This document shows, piece by piece, positions 26,880 to 35,963 of a stretch of DNA of 64,000 bases. A program made the translations under genes and the position numbers. The stretch's first letter is position 1; every line of letters begins with the position of its first letter. This DNA is from Mycolicibacterium litorale. GTDB taxonomy: Bacteria > Actinomycetota > Actinomycetes > Mycobacteriales > Mycobacteriaceae. The stretch covers positions 1,116,001-1,180,000 of the forward strand of contig NZ_AP022586.1 of NCBI RefSeq assembly GCF_010731695.1, written 5' to 3'. Under the pieces are notes generated by a model. The model did not search any database and was not told the DNA's origin. It saw nothing but the letters and a program-made list of their open reading frames with translations.

Positions 26880-26912
26880 CCACCAAACTGGTGGCATGCG
26901 ACACCAATGGTG
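26880..26912. promoter_or_regulatory. Tandem palindromic operator in the TetR/SDR divergent region
   Basis: CCACCA-AAC-TGGTGG (26880-26894) is an exact 6+6 palindrome, and CACCA-A-TGGTG (26902-26912) is a second exact one with the same arms. Their centres are 20 bases apart, about two helical turns, so two dimers could bind one face of the DNA. The pair lies between the starts of the TetR gene (26850) and the SDR gene (26979). Confidence 0.65.
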
Positions 26913-26978
26913 GCTGGTGCCCCCAGATGAGAGTTTCCCCACAGCAGACGTCCATGTCGCGACCCGAAAGGCAGACGG

Positions 26979-27833
26979 ATGAGATTGCTGCCCTTCGGCG
27001 GCGCACCAGGCAGAACGCACCGCGCCGATGCAGTCGTCACGGGCGCAGGAAGCGGTATCGGCCGCGCATTCGCCGTGGAGCTTGCGCGCCGAGGTGGACG
27101 CGTGGTGTGCGCCGACAAAGATCCCGTCACTGCAAAAGAGTCGGCAGAGTTGGTGAGGCAGGCTGGCGGCGAGGGCTTCGACATCGAATGCGATGTCACC
27201 GATCTTGAGCAGGTCCGCAACCTCGCTGATGTGAGCGAAGACTGGTTCGAGAAGGCTGCGAGCCTCGTCATCAACAACGCCGGAATCGGTGCGGGCGGCA
27301 ACCGCATCGGCGCGACGTCGATCGAGGACTGGAACGCGGCGATTTCTGTCAACCTCTGGGGCGTTATCTACGGCTGCGAGACTTTTGTGCCTCGGCTCCG
27401 CAGCAATGGGCATGGCGGAGTCATCAATGTGGCGTCGGCAGCGAGCTTTGGCTCGGCCCCTCGGATGGCGGCTTACAACGTGAGCAAGGCCGGGGTGCTC
27501 GCTCTGTCGGAGACATTGGCGGCCGAACTGAGCGGTACTGACATCAACGTCACAGTGCTTTGCCCCACCTTCGTGAAGACGAACATCGTCAACAATCCTC
27601 AAATCGACGAGGCGGCTGCAAGACTCGCGGCCAACCTGATGAAATGGACCGGCATTTCGCCACAGCACGTTGCTCGAACGACGTTGAACGCGCACGATCG
27701 CGGACAAATTTATGTAGTACCCCAACTCGATGCCAAAGTCTTGTGGCAACTCAAGAGAGCCCTACCCGGCCCCTTTACTCGCACGCTGGGCCTCGTGGAG
27801 CGCATGGCCTCATGGAACGATTCAGCCGAGTAG
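26979..27833 (+). CDS. Short-chain dehydrogenase/reductase
   Basis: A 284-residue classical SDR. The cofactor loop is VVTGAGSGIGRAFA, the fold motif is INNAGIG, and the catalytic Ser precedes YNVSKAG, which holds the Tyr-x-x-x-Lys pair. The Asp in CADKD after the second strand favours NAD. The ATG follows GAAAGG. It is 13 bases ahead of a diiron-type protein and leads an operon with Baeyer-Villiger monooxygenases, so converting a secondary alcohol to the ketone they oxidise is a sensible role (compare Rv3085 in the mymA operon). Confidence 0.9.
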   Translation: MRLLPFGGAPGRTHRADAVVTGAGSGIGRAFAVELARRGGRVVCADKDPVTAKESAELVRQAGGEGFDIECDVTDLEQVRNLADVSEDWFEKAASLVINNAGIGAGGNRIGATSIEDWNAAISVNLWGVIYGCETFVPRLRSNGHGGVINVASAASFGSAPRMAAYNVSKAGVLALSETLAAELSGTDINVTVLCPTFVKTNIVNNPQIDEAAARLAANLMKWTGISPQHVARTTLNAHDRGQIYVVPQLDAKVLWQLKRALPGPFTRTLGLVERMASWNDSAE

Positions 27834-27846
27834 AGGAGCAGGGAAA

Positions 27847-28770
27847 ATGGCTTTCGCATACAGTGACATGCTCGAGACAATCAAAAACAAGCAATGGGCT
27901 CTTGCCGATATCGATTGGAACGCCCCTGGCGCGGAACTGATCACCGATGAACAGCGTCCCAAACTCAAGCAATTCATGTCCGACGTGGTGTGGATTGAGC
28001 ATGTTGGAGCACGTGCCTTCGCCGCGATGGCTCCAAAGGCGCCATTCGAAGCGCTCGGAGACATTTACCGTTACTTTCACGCCGAGGAGCAGCGTCACGC
28101 CAATGCCGAACTTGCCTTGATGCGTCGCTGGGGCATGCTCGAGGAAGGCGAGAAACCGGTCCCGAACAAGAATATTCGGCTGGTCATCGAATGGCTGGAC
28201 CGTTATGCGGAAGCCCTGCCCCTGACCGTCATCGGGGCCGCGATTCCGGCACTGGAGACTGCGCTCGATGGAGCGCTGCTGAAGTTTCTCCTCGATGAGG
28301 TTGACGACCCTGTGTGCGGGGAGGTGTTCAACAAGGTCAACAGCGACGAATCAAGGCATCTCGCGGTTGGCTTCCAGGTCTTGAATGACCTGGGCGCCAG
28401 CCCGATGCGAATCCACGCCATTCAAACTGCGGGTGCTCTTGTCGACCCGCGCATTCTCACCGGCGCGTTGCTGTATATCCCGCTCCTGACGCGCATGTTG
28501 ATGAATCTCAACGCTATGGGTCTGTCCGAGGAGAAGTTATACAACGCAGTGACGCGGTATGCCAATGTCGGCGATCGCAGTGAGCATACGCGGAGGGTGC
28601 CCGGCTATCACATCTTGAAGGCGCACATGTCGTCGTCCATCAAGCGGTCCCAGCCTCTGCACTTCGTGTCTCAGCGCCTTGGCAATGCGATCGATGTTTT
28701 CCCTGTTCAGATTTTCGGTCGGCCGCCATCCTGGACGGACGAACTGACCTACGAACCGGTTGCCAAATGA
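27847..28770 (+). CDS. Ferritin-like diiron family protein
   Basis: A 307-residue helical protein with two Glu-x-x-His-type metal motifs, YFHAEEQRHANAE near residues 78-90 and VNSDESRHLAVGF near residues 175-187, as in ferritin-like diiron oxygenases and hydrolases. The ATG follows GAGGAGCAGGG; the open frame upstream overlaps the SDR and is rejected. Its stop overlaps the first BVMO gene. No family reaction is known to me; oxygen activation or an oxidase step alongside the monooxygenases is an inference. It is distantly similar in layout to the PF10118 protein at 25167. Confidence 0.75.
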   Translation: MAFAYSDMLETIKNKQWALADIDWNAPGAELITDEQRPKLKQFMSDVVWIEHVGARAFAAMAPKAPFEALGDIYRYFHAEEQRHANAELALMRRWGMLEEGEKPVPNKNIRLVIEWLDRYAEALPLTVIGAAIPALETALDGALLKFLLDEVDDPVCGEVFNKVNSDESRHLAVGFQVLNDLGASPMRIHAIQTAGALVDPRILTGALLYIPLLTRMLMNLNAMGLSEEKLYNAVTRYANVGDRSEHTRRVPGYHILKAHMSSSIKRSQPLHFVSQRLGNAIDVFPVQIFGRPPSWTDELTYEPVAK

Positions 28771-30260
28771 CAGGCACCACGACGACGTTGATCGTCGGCG
28801 CCGGGTTCGCAGGTATCGGTGCGGCGATCAGACTGCTTCAAGAGGGCACGGATGACTTCGTCATCCTGGAACGGTCAGATCGCGTCGGAGGCACCTGGCG
28901 AGACAATACTTATCCCGGTGCGGCCTGCGATATTCCCTCGCTTCTCTACTCCTACTCGTTCGAGCCGAATCCGGGCTGGACTCGTACCTACTCGGGGAGC
29001 GCTGAGATCCTCGAATATATCGACGATATGGTCGACAAGTACGATCTTGCCCGGTTCATCCAGTTTGATACCGACGTGACTGCCTTGGAATTCGATGAGA
29101 GTGCCGGCATCTGGATGGCCGACACGGCAGATGGAAAGCGGTATCACACCCGGTCAGTTGTGATGGCCAGTGGACCACTTGCCAACGCCAGCTTTCCCGA
29201 TATTCGGGGTATTGACTCGTACGGTGGAAAAAAGATCCACAGCGCTCGATGGGACCATGGCTACGATCTCGGCGGTAAGAGGGTTGCAGTCATCGGGACA
29301 GGCGCGAGCGCGGTTCAGATCATTCCCGAGCTCGTAAAGTCGGCTGCCTCGGTCAAAGTCTTCCAGAGAACGCCCGGCTGGGTGTTGCCCAGGGTGAACT
29401 TCAGGCATCCGGCCTGGGCGCGTTCGACCTTCACACACCTGCCGGTGAGCGAACAAGCGCTCCGCGACGCGTGGTTTTGGGCCCACGAAGTGATGGCAGT
29501 GGGTATGGTCTGGAACACCGCCGCGACGTCCGCGATACAGCTGGCGGCCAAGGCTCATCTCCGTCGGCAGGTGAAAGACTCCTGGTTGAGACGTCAGTTG
29601 ACGCCCCATTTCAGGCCTGGATGCAAGCGCATGCTCATGACCAGTGATTATTACCCTGCGCTACAGGCGGATAACTGCAAGCTGATCAGCTGGCCGATCG
29701 CCACATTGTCACCCAACGGTGTTCGGACCGCCGACGGTGTCGAGCACGAAGTGGACTGTATCGTATTTGCCACTGGCTTCGATGTGGCCAAACGTGGCAC
29801 CCCGTTCCCGATTAGCGGCCTCGGCGGTCGGAAGCTCGGCGATGAATGGTCTCAGGGGACATTTGCCTTCAAGAGCGTGAGCGTGGCCGGGTATCCGAAC
29901 TTATTCTTCACTTTCGGACCGAATTCCGGGCCAGGCCACAACTCGGCGCTCGTATATATGGAGGCTGCAATTGACTATATAGTCAAGGCGATCAAGCTCC
30001 TTCAGCAAAATGACATCGGCACTTTGGATGTGAGGGAGGATCGTCAGGACCGCTATCACTCCGAAATTCAGCGCCGCCTTCGACGAACGACTTGGAATTC
30101 GGGGTGCAGCAGTTGGTATTTGACCGAGGACGGCTACAACGGCACGATGTACCCAGGTTTCGCGACCCAGTTTATGAGAGAACTATCCCGCTTGGATCCT
30201 CATGATTACGTGATAACCCGGCGCGACGATACACACGTCGAGCTGACGCAATCACTCTGA
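28767..30260 (+). CDS. Flavin-containing (Baeyer-Villiger-type) monooxygenase 1
   Basis: A 497-residue FAD/NADPH monooxygenase. FAD binding is in LIVGAGFAGIGAA, the BVMO-type fingerprint is YGGKKIHSARWDH, and the NADPH loop is VIGTGASAVQIIPE. The central ATGFD motif is in IVFATGFDVAK. Such enzymes insert oxygen next to a ketone to give an ester, or oxidise S/N; EthA and MymA of M. tuberculosis are relatives. The gene starts with an ATGA overlap with the diiron-type gene and is followed 44 bases later by a second monooxygenase. Confidence 0.9.
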   Translation: MTGTTTTLIVGAGFAGIGAAIRLLQEGTDDFVILERSDRVGGTWRDNTYPGAACDIPSLLYSYSFEPNPGWTRTYSGSAEILEYIDDMVDKYDLARFIQFDTDVTALEFDESAGIWMADTADGKRYHTRSVVMASGPLANASFPDIRGIDSYGGKKIHSARWDHGYDLGGKRVAVIGTGASAVQIIPELVKSAASVKVFQRTPGWVLPRVNFRHPAWARSTFTHLPVSEQALRDAWFWAHEVMAVGMVWNTAATSAIQLAAKAHLRRQVKDSWLRRQLTPHFRPGCKRMLMTSDYYPALQADNCKLISWPIATLSPNGVRTADGVEHEVDCIVFATGFDVAKRGTPFPISGLGGRKLGDEWSQGTFAFKSVSVAGYPNLFFTFGPNSGPGHNSALVYMEAAIDYIVKAIKLLQQNDIGTLDVREDRQDRYHSEIQRRLRRTTWNSGCSSWYLTEDGYNGTMYPGFATQFMRELSRLDPHDYVITRRDDTHVELTQSL

Positions 30261-30304
30261 ATACAAGTTTGCAGGGCTGACCGTCAGAACGGTGAAATAC
30301 AGGA

Positions 30305-31822
30305 ATGGATCGCAAGTCCGACCGTAATTACGAGATAATTATCATAGGAGCTGGATTTTCCGGCATCGGGTCTGGCATTAGCTTGATGAAGGCGGGATTT
30401 ACCGACTTCTTGATGGTTGATGACGCCGATGGCGTAGGTGGTACGTGGCACTGGAACACCTACCCGGGTATCGCTGTCGATATACCGTCGTTCAGTTATC
30501 AATTCTCATACGAAATGCGGCCCTCTTGGTCGCGCACGTACGCCCACGGCAATGAGCTCAAAGCCTATGCCGAGCGATGTGTTGAAAAGTATCGGCTCTG
30601 GGACCATATTCGTTTCAACACAACCATTACCGAGGCTTGTTTCGACGAGAACGCAACACGGTGGCATTTGACCAGTGCCAATGGTGAGGAGTTCACGGCA
30701 CGCTTCGTGATAAATTGCTCCGGCGTTCTCAGTCGGCCAAAGTGGCCTGAAATCAAGGGGGTGCGAGATTTCGCCGGCGTTACGCTCCACACGGCTAGAT
30801 GGGACAATGCCAAAGATCTCAGCGGGAAGAGGGTTGCAGTAATCGGTACCGGTGCATCGGCGGTGCAACTGATACCCGAAGTCGCAAAGAAAGCAGAGAG
30901 TCTGACGGTATTTCAGCGAACTCCAATTTATTGTCTGCCGAAGCCAGACTTCCCCATACCGACGTGGGGTGGAAGGCTTCTACATTTCCTGCCGGGGGCA
31001 CAATTGGCGACCCGGACCGCCAGCCAGGCGTTCGTGGAAATCACTTTCCCAATCGCCGCTCACTTTCATACGGTGATACCGTTCGCCGATGTCATGGAGA
31101 GCGCCGCAAAGCGGTACATGCGGCGTGAGGTCCATGACCCGACGACGAGAGAACAACTCATTCCGCGCTACTCGTTGGGCTGTAAACGACCCAGCTTCCA
31201 CAATTCCTATCTCGCAACGTACAACCGGTCCAACGTTTCGCTCGAGACGAGCGGCATAACCCATATCGACCATGCATCCGTCCATACTCGAGACGGCAAA
31301 GCTCATCCCATTGACGTCTTGATCCTGGCCACCGGCTTCAAAGTGATGGAGTCGGGCAACATGCCAACTTACGTATTGAAGGGACGCGGCGGGCTGGAGC
31401 AGGCTACATGGTGGGACGAGCATCGACTGCAGGCCTTCGAAGGGGTGAGCGTCCCGGGATTTCCGAATCATTTCAACATCTTCGGCCCGTACGGCTACAA
31501 CGGTTCCTCGTACTTCACGCTCATCGAGGCGCAGAGTCGGCACATCGTCCGGTGTCTTCGTCGCGCGCGGGCGCTGGGTGCTAACTGCGTGGAGGTCAAG
31601 AAGGAGGCGAACGACCGTTATTTCGCCGAAGTGCTAAGGCGGCGTCACAGACAGGTTTTCTGGCAGCCGAGCTGTTCCAATGCCAACAGCTACTACTTCG
31701 ACAGGCACGGTGACGTTCCACTCCGTCCATCAACGACTCTGGAGACCTATTGGCGGAGCCGCACCTTTCGCCTCTCGGACTACCGATTCGAGAATCGGCC
31801 CGAAGAGGTGTGTCCCCGGTGA
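30305..31822 (+). CDS. Flavin-containing (Baeyer-Villiger-type) monooxygenase 2
   Basis: A 505-residue paralogue of monooxygenase 1: FAD loop IIIGAGFSGIGSG, fingerprint FAGVTLHTARWDN, NADPH loop VIGTGASAVQLIPE and LILATGFKVME. Its opening is unusually AT-rich for this window (for example GAGATAATTATCATAGGAG), suggesting a different recent origin from its neighbours. Its stop overlaps the esterase start (GTGA), which fits an ester product passed to the hydrolase. The N-terminal YEIIIIGAGF is preceded by only ten residues, so the start is secure. Confidence 0.9.
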   Translation: MDRKSDRNYEIIIIGAGFSGIGSGISLMKAGFTDFLMVDDADGVGGTWHWNTYPGIAVDIPSFSYQFSYEMRPSWSRTYAHGNELKAYAERCVEKYRLWDHIRFNTTITEACFDENATRWHLTSANGEEFTARFVINCSGVLSRPKWPEIKGVRDFAGVTLHTARWDNAKDLSGKRVAVIGTGASAVQLIPEVAKKAESLTVFQRTPIYCLPKPDFPIPTWGGRLLHFLPGAQLATRTASQAFVEITFPIAAHFHTVIPFADVMESAAKRYMRREVHDPTTREQLIPRYSLGCKRPSFHNSYLATYNRSNVSLETSGITHIDHASVHTRDGKAHPIDVLILATGFKVMESGNMPTYVLKGRGGLEQATWWDEHRLQAFEGVSVPGFPNHFNIFGPYGYNGSSYFTLIEAQSRHIVRCLRRARALGANCVEVKKEANDRYFAEVLRRRHRQVFWQPSCSNANSYYFDRHGDVPLRPSTTLETYWRSRTFRLSDYRFENRPEEVCPR

Positions 31823-32784
31823 CCAGAATGGATGCCCCTGACTGGCAGCCCAGTCTTGCCAGTCATCTCGTCGCGATGTCCTCGCGAACCACGCTGCGGC
31901 CACTGGCGCAGCTGATGCCATCAAACGCCTACGGACTTGCGGTGATGGATCGCGTGCTTCGAACAGCGCTCGTAGCCTCACGGCCTCGGCGCGGCGTCAC
32001 AGTGCGCAAGGTTGACACTGTATTCGCCGGAGGCCCGGTTCGTGGGGACTGGATCACCACGCCTGCCATTAATCCGCATGCCAACCCTTTGCTGTACATC
32101 CACGGCGGCGCCTATTCTATGTGCTCGCCGGAGACGCACCGCGGTCTTCTTGGTGAACTCGCCTCGGCGAGCGGGCGCCCCATCTTCGCAGTGAAGTATC
32201 GTCTTGCCCCGCGGTATCCCTATCCCGCAGCCGCGGACGATGCGCTGAATGCGTATCGCTGGCTTACCAGCGGAGGGTCCCCGGGTTCTTGTCAGCGCAC
32301 CGTCGCGGTTGCCGGCGATTCAGCGGGCGGTCAGCTCACGATGGCCACGGCCTTGGGCGCACGTGCAGTTGGATTGCCGCTCCCTGATGCGATGCTGCTG
32401 ATGTCTCCCGTCCTGGATCTCAGGTGCGAACTTGCCAGAGCGCGTGAAATTCGCCGCCGGGATCCTTTTGCCTCCGCTCAATCAGCGGCGCGCGCTCTTG
32501 ACCTCTACGTAGGTGGCGCAGATCGCGGAGATCCGCGCCTCAGCGTGCTTGACGCGGACCTCACCTCGATGCCGCCGATCCTCATTCAGGTGGGCGGGAG
32601 AGAAATGTTGATCGATGACTCGCGCCGTCTCGCCGAGCGACTTCAATCAGCTGGATCCCACGTCGAGATCCAGGTATACCGGGGACAGATCCATGTATTC
32701 CAGGCTATGTTCCGGATTCTTCCCGAAGCCCGAGACGCGATTCATCGAGCGGGACGCTTCCTTGAAGCCTCGGAAGTCAGGTGA
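31819..32784 (+). CDS. HSL/LipR-type alpha/beta hydrolase (esterase)
   Basis: A 321-residue hormone-sensitive-lipase-family esterase. The oxyanion motif is YIHGGAYSMCSPETH, the nucleophile elbow GDSAGGQLTMA, the acid region near ILIQVGGREMLIDDS, and the His lies in GQIHVFQAM. The GTG at 31819 overlaps the monooxygenase stop. An esterase coupled to BVMOs matches the mymA-lipR arrangement of M. tuberculosis and suits hydrolysis of the Baeyer-Villiger ester. Natural substrate unknown. Confidence 0.9.
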   Translation: MTRMDAPDWQPSLASHLVAMSSRTTLRPLAQLMPSNAYGLAVMDRVLRTALVASRPRRGVTVRKVDTVFAGGPVRGDWITTPAINPHANPLLYIHGGAYSMCSPETHRGLLGELASASGRPIFAVKYRLAPRYPYPAAADDALNAYRWLTSGGSPGSCQRTVAVAGDSAGGQLTMATALGARAVGLPLPDAMLLMSPVLDLRCELARAREIRRRDPFASAQSAARALDLYVGGADRGDPRLSVLDADLTSMPPILIQVGGREMLIDDSRRLAERLQSAGSHVEIQVYRGQIHVFQAMFRILPEARDAIHRAGRFLEASEVR

Positions 32785-32860
32785 AAGTGTCCGAACAGGC
32801 AATGCTCCTACACCTACACCACCTCGACCGCCGCAGCGTGAAGTCAGTCGTCTCTGCCTC

Positions 32861-34360
32861 ATGAGCAGCAACTTCGCGACGGCCTGTCGCGCATACGATC
32901 CGTCGATCGTGATCATCGGGGCCGGCTTCGCCGGGGTTGCGATGGCCCACCGGCTGAAGAAGGACGGGTTCACGAACTTCACGATCCTGGAAAAGGCTGC
33001 AGACATCGGGGGTGTTTGGCGTGACAACACCTATCCGGGAGCGGCCTGCGACGTGCCGTCAGCGTTGTACTCACTCTCGTACAAGCCCAATCCTCGTTGG
33101 TCACGGCGATATGCCGAGCAACCCGAGATACTCAAGTACCTCCAACAACTCGTGGAGAGTGGCGGACTGGCCGCGCATCTGCGTACCCAGACCGAAGTTG
33201 TCGCAATGACCTTCGATGACCAGCTAGGGCGTTGGACCCTGGTTACGAACTCGAACGAGACAATAACCTGCGATGTCGTCGTCTCGGCCGTGGGTCAGCT
33301 CTCCTTGCCCCACGTACCCGTTATTGCCGACGCAGACACCTTCCAGGGGCCGCGCTTTCATTCGGCGCGTTGGGACCGATCGGTTTCGCTTCGCGGCAAG
33401 CAAGTAGCCGTCATCGGCACAGGAGCTAGTGCCATCCAATTCGTGCCACACATCGCCCAGGAGGCGGAGCATGTCACGCTATATCAGCGCACGGCTCCGT
33501 GGATCTTGCCGAAGTGGGACAGCAGGTATGGAGTCCTTCACGACAGGGTGAGCGAGTTATTGCCGATGGCGCTGCGCCTCGAGCGTTTCGCGGTATGGCT
33601 AATTTTCGAGTTGCTCGCTGTGACGCTAGTCGACGCGAAGCCCCTCTCACGCGTCCTCGGTGCGATCGCGCGCCGCCACCTACATCGGCAGGTTGCTAGC
33701 CCATCTTTGCGCGAGCAATTGATGCCTTCGGACGCGCCAGGGTGCAAGCGAGTGCTGTTCTCGAATGATTACTATCCAGCAATCGCGAGTGATCGCGTGT
33801 CGTTGGTGCCGAAGGCTATCGCAGAGCTCTGCGACAACGGTGTCAAGACCGTGGATGGAGAGTTTCGTCCTGCAGATGTCGTGATCTACGGAACCGGGTT
33901 TCGCGCCACCGATTTTCTCGCCCCGATGTCCGTGCGCGGCTCTCGCGGAGTCTCCTTGGCCGAGGTGTGGAAGACCCAGGCGTACGCATATCTGGGCATC
34001 ACTGTCCCCATGTTCCCGAACCTGTTCCTGCTTTATGGTCCCAACACGAATGTGGGCTCGGGGTCGATCCTCTACATGATCGAGTCACAAGTCCGTCACA
34101 TCGCAACGCTCATCAAAGCCGTGGCTGCTCATCCGGGTCATGCGATCGATGTCAGGACGGAGAGCGCGCAACGCTACAACACGCGCTTGAGAAGGCGACT
34201 ACGGAGGTCGGTGTGGGCGCTGTGTGCGAGCTGGTATCGAACCTCGAGCGGGGAAATCCCGACGAACTGGCCGGGGCCTACCTTGGTTTATCGACTCCTT
34301 ACCCGGAAGCCGCACAGCGGCGATTACGTCTTGAGAAACGTCGGGCGTCTAAAGGTCTGA
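32861..34360 (+). CDS. Flavin-containing (Baeyer-Villiger-type) monooxygenase 3
   Basis: A 499-residue monooxygenase, the third in 5.6 kb: FAD loop IVIIGAGFAGVAM, fingerprint FQGPRFHSARWDR, NADPH loop VIGTGASAIQFVP and VIYGTGFRATDF. The frame is open upstream into the esterase, but the ATG at 32861 gives the normal N-terminus. No strong ribosome-binding site is seen there, so translation may depend on the upstream gene. It is closer in sequence pattern to monooxygenase 1 (WRDNTYPGAACD in both) than to 2. Confidence 0.88.
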   Translation: MSSNFATACRAYDPSIVIIGAGFAGVAMAHRLKKDGFTNFTILEKAADIGGVWRDNTYPGAACDVPSALYSLSYKPNPRWSRRYAEQPEILKYLQQLVESGGLAAHLRTQTEVVAMTFDDQLGRWTLVTNSNETITCDVVVSAVGQLSLPHVPVIADADTFQGPRFHSARWDRSVSLRGKQVAVIGTGASAIQFVPHIAQEAEHVTLYQRTAPWILPKWDSRYGVLHDRVSELLPMALRLERFAVWLIFELLAVTLVDAKPLSRVLGAIARRHLHRQVASPSLREQLMPSDAPGCKRVLFSNDYYPAIASDRVSLVPKAIAELCDNGVKTVDGEFRPADVVIYGTGFRATDFLAPMSVRGSRGVSLAEVWKTQAYAYLGITVPMFPNLFLLYGPNTNVGSGSILYMIESQVRHIATLIKAVAAHPGHAIDVRTESAQRYNTRLRRRLRRSVWALCASWYRTSSGEIPTNWPGPTLVYRLLTRKPHSGDYVLRNVGRLKV

Positions 34361-34505
34361 GACCCTGCAGAACCGAGCCTGGCCGACTAAGGGCACGAGA
34401 CGCGCACTTAACCGCTAGGCCAATAATGTCTAGATATTGACATCAATGGCATCTTTGTAAAGACTGGTGGACGCCGTCAAAGCGGCCCAGCGTCCAGGAG
34501 GAACC

Positions 34506-35963
34506 ATGACGAATCACCTTCTCGCACCTGCGCACCACGTGAAGGAGCGGTTGTCCTCTGTGATCATGGTCCCCGCGCCTCACGCCGTCGACGACAGATG
34601 GCGTCGATGGAGCCGGGACTGGCCGGTTCGTGAACTGGCACCGGCACCCGCGGGCAGTGGATTGAAAGCCGTCCGGGGGGATGCCGGACTGCCCTTCGTA
34701 GGTCACACGCTCGACTACATCCGATTCGGCTCGGATTTCAGTCGAGAGCGCTACGACCGTCTGGGTTCGGTGTCGTGGATGGGCGCGTTCGGCACCAAGA
34801 TGGTGGTCATCGCCGGCCCTGACGCCACTCGAGAGGCGTTCACGAGCGAAGCGAAAGCATTCTCTCAGGATGGCTGGTCCTTCCTGATCGACGCCTTCTT
34901 CCATCGCGGTTTGATGCTCATGAGCTTCGACGAGCACTTGATGCACCGGCGCATCATGCAGGAGGCGTTTACGCGTCCGCGCCTGACCGGATACGTCGAA
35001 CAGGTAACGCCATGCGTTCGCTCGGCAGTGCCTGCGTGGCCGGTGGGCCCGTCGGTTCGAATCTACCCACTGTTGAAGGAACTCACCCTCGACATCGCTA
35101 CCGACGTCTTCATGGGCGGCCGCGGCAAGGACGAGAGCGATGCTGTCAACAAGGCGTTCGTCGCTACGGTCCGGGCGGCGAGTTCCCTTGTGCGTGCTCC
35201 GCTTCCGGGAACCAGATTCCGCGCTGGTGTGCAAGGGCGGCGCGTTTTGGAGGACTACTTCTTCCGGCATCTGCCGGCCGCGCGAGCCGGTGAAACGGAG
35301 GATCTGTTCGCTGCTCTCTGTCAAGCCACGACCGAAGACGGGGAGCGGTTTTCCGACGAGGATGTGGTGAATCACATGATCTTCTTGATGATGGCGGCCC
35401 ACGACACCTCGACGATCACCACCACAGCGGTCACCTATTTCCTTGCCAAGTATCCGCAGTGGCAGGAGGCTGCGGCTGCGGAAGCCGCGGCCATCGGTGA
35501 CGGGTTGCCGGACATCGAGGCCCTGGAGAAGATGACGGTCATCGACCTCGTGATCAAGGAAGCGCTCAGACTGCTTGCACCTGTTCCGCTGGTGATGCGC
35601 AAGACGGTTCGAGATGTCGCCATCGATGGATATCACATCCCCTCGAACACGTTATGCGCTATAACGCCTGCCGTGAATCACTTCGATCGAACGATCTGGA
35701 GTGATCCGGAGCGGTTCGATCCCTCACGTTTCGACGAGCCTCGGCGCGAAGACCAACACCACCGATTCGCCTGGGTTCCGTTCGGAGGTGGAGCGCACAA
35801 GTGCATCGGCATGCAATTCGGGACGCTCGAAGTCAAAGCAATCCTGCACAGGATGCTGCGTTCGTTCACTTGGAAGGTTCCGGAGAACTATCACGTCCGA
35901 TGGGACAACACCTCGCTGCCCATTCCGGTGGACGGACTTCCGTTGGAGATGAAGCGCCGATGA
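34506..35963 (+). CDS. Cytochrome P450 (CYP136-like)
   Basis: A 485-residue P450. The I-helix is MMAAHDTSTITTT, the ExxR is KEALRLL, and the heme loop FVPFGGGAHKCIGMQFG-like segment (WVPFGGGAHKCIGMQFG) places the thiolate Cys near residue 433. The heme loop and length resemble the CYP51/CYP136 group; CYP136 is my best guess and the substrate is unknown. The ATG follows a perfect AGGAGG. No ferredoxin gene is beside it, so it must borrow electron carriers. Its stop overlaps the transglutaminase-like gene. Confidence 0.88.
   Translation: MTNHLLAPAHHVKERLSSVIMVPAPHAVDDRWRRWSRDWPVRELAPAPAGSGLKAVRGDAGLPFVGHTLDYIRFGSDFSRERYDRLGSVSWMGAFGTKMVVIAGPDATREAFTSEAKAFSQDGWSFLIDAFFHRGLMLMSFDEHLMHRRIMQEAFTRPRLTGYVEQVTPCVRSAVPAWPVGPSVRIYPLLKELTLDIATDVFMGGRGKDESDAVNKAFVATVRAASSLVRAPLPGTRFRAGVQGRRVLEDYFFRHLPAARAGETEDLFAALCQATTEDGERFSDEDVVNHMIFLMMAAHDTSTITTTAVTYFLAKYPQWQEAAAAEAAAIGDGLPDIEALEKMTVIDLVIKEALRLLAPVPLVMRKTVRDVAIDGYHIPSNTLCAITPAVNHFDRTIWSDPERFDPSRFDEPRREDQHHRFAWVPFGGGAHKCIGMQFGTLEVKAILHRMLRSFTWKVPENYHVRWDNTSLPIPVDGLPLEMKRR

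Noticed and set aside
26851-27006. Upstream extension of the TetR gene at 26218
   Set aside because: It would overlap the divergent SDR start and the palindromic operator pair.
34380-34425. tRNA-like string (minus strand, around TGGCCTAGCGGTTAAG)
   Set aside because: No matching acceptor stem, anticodon arm or T loop could be folded; it resembles a D arm only by chance or is a very old remnant.
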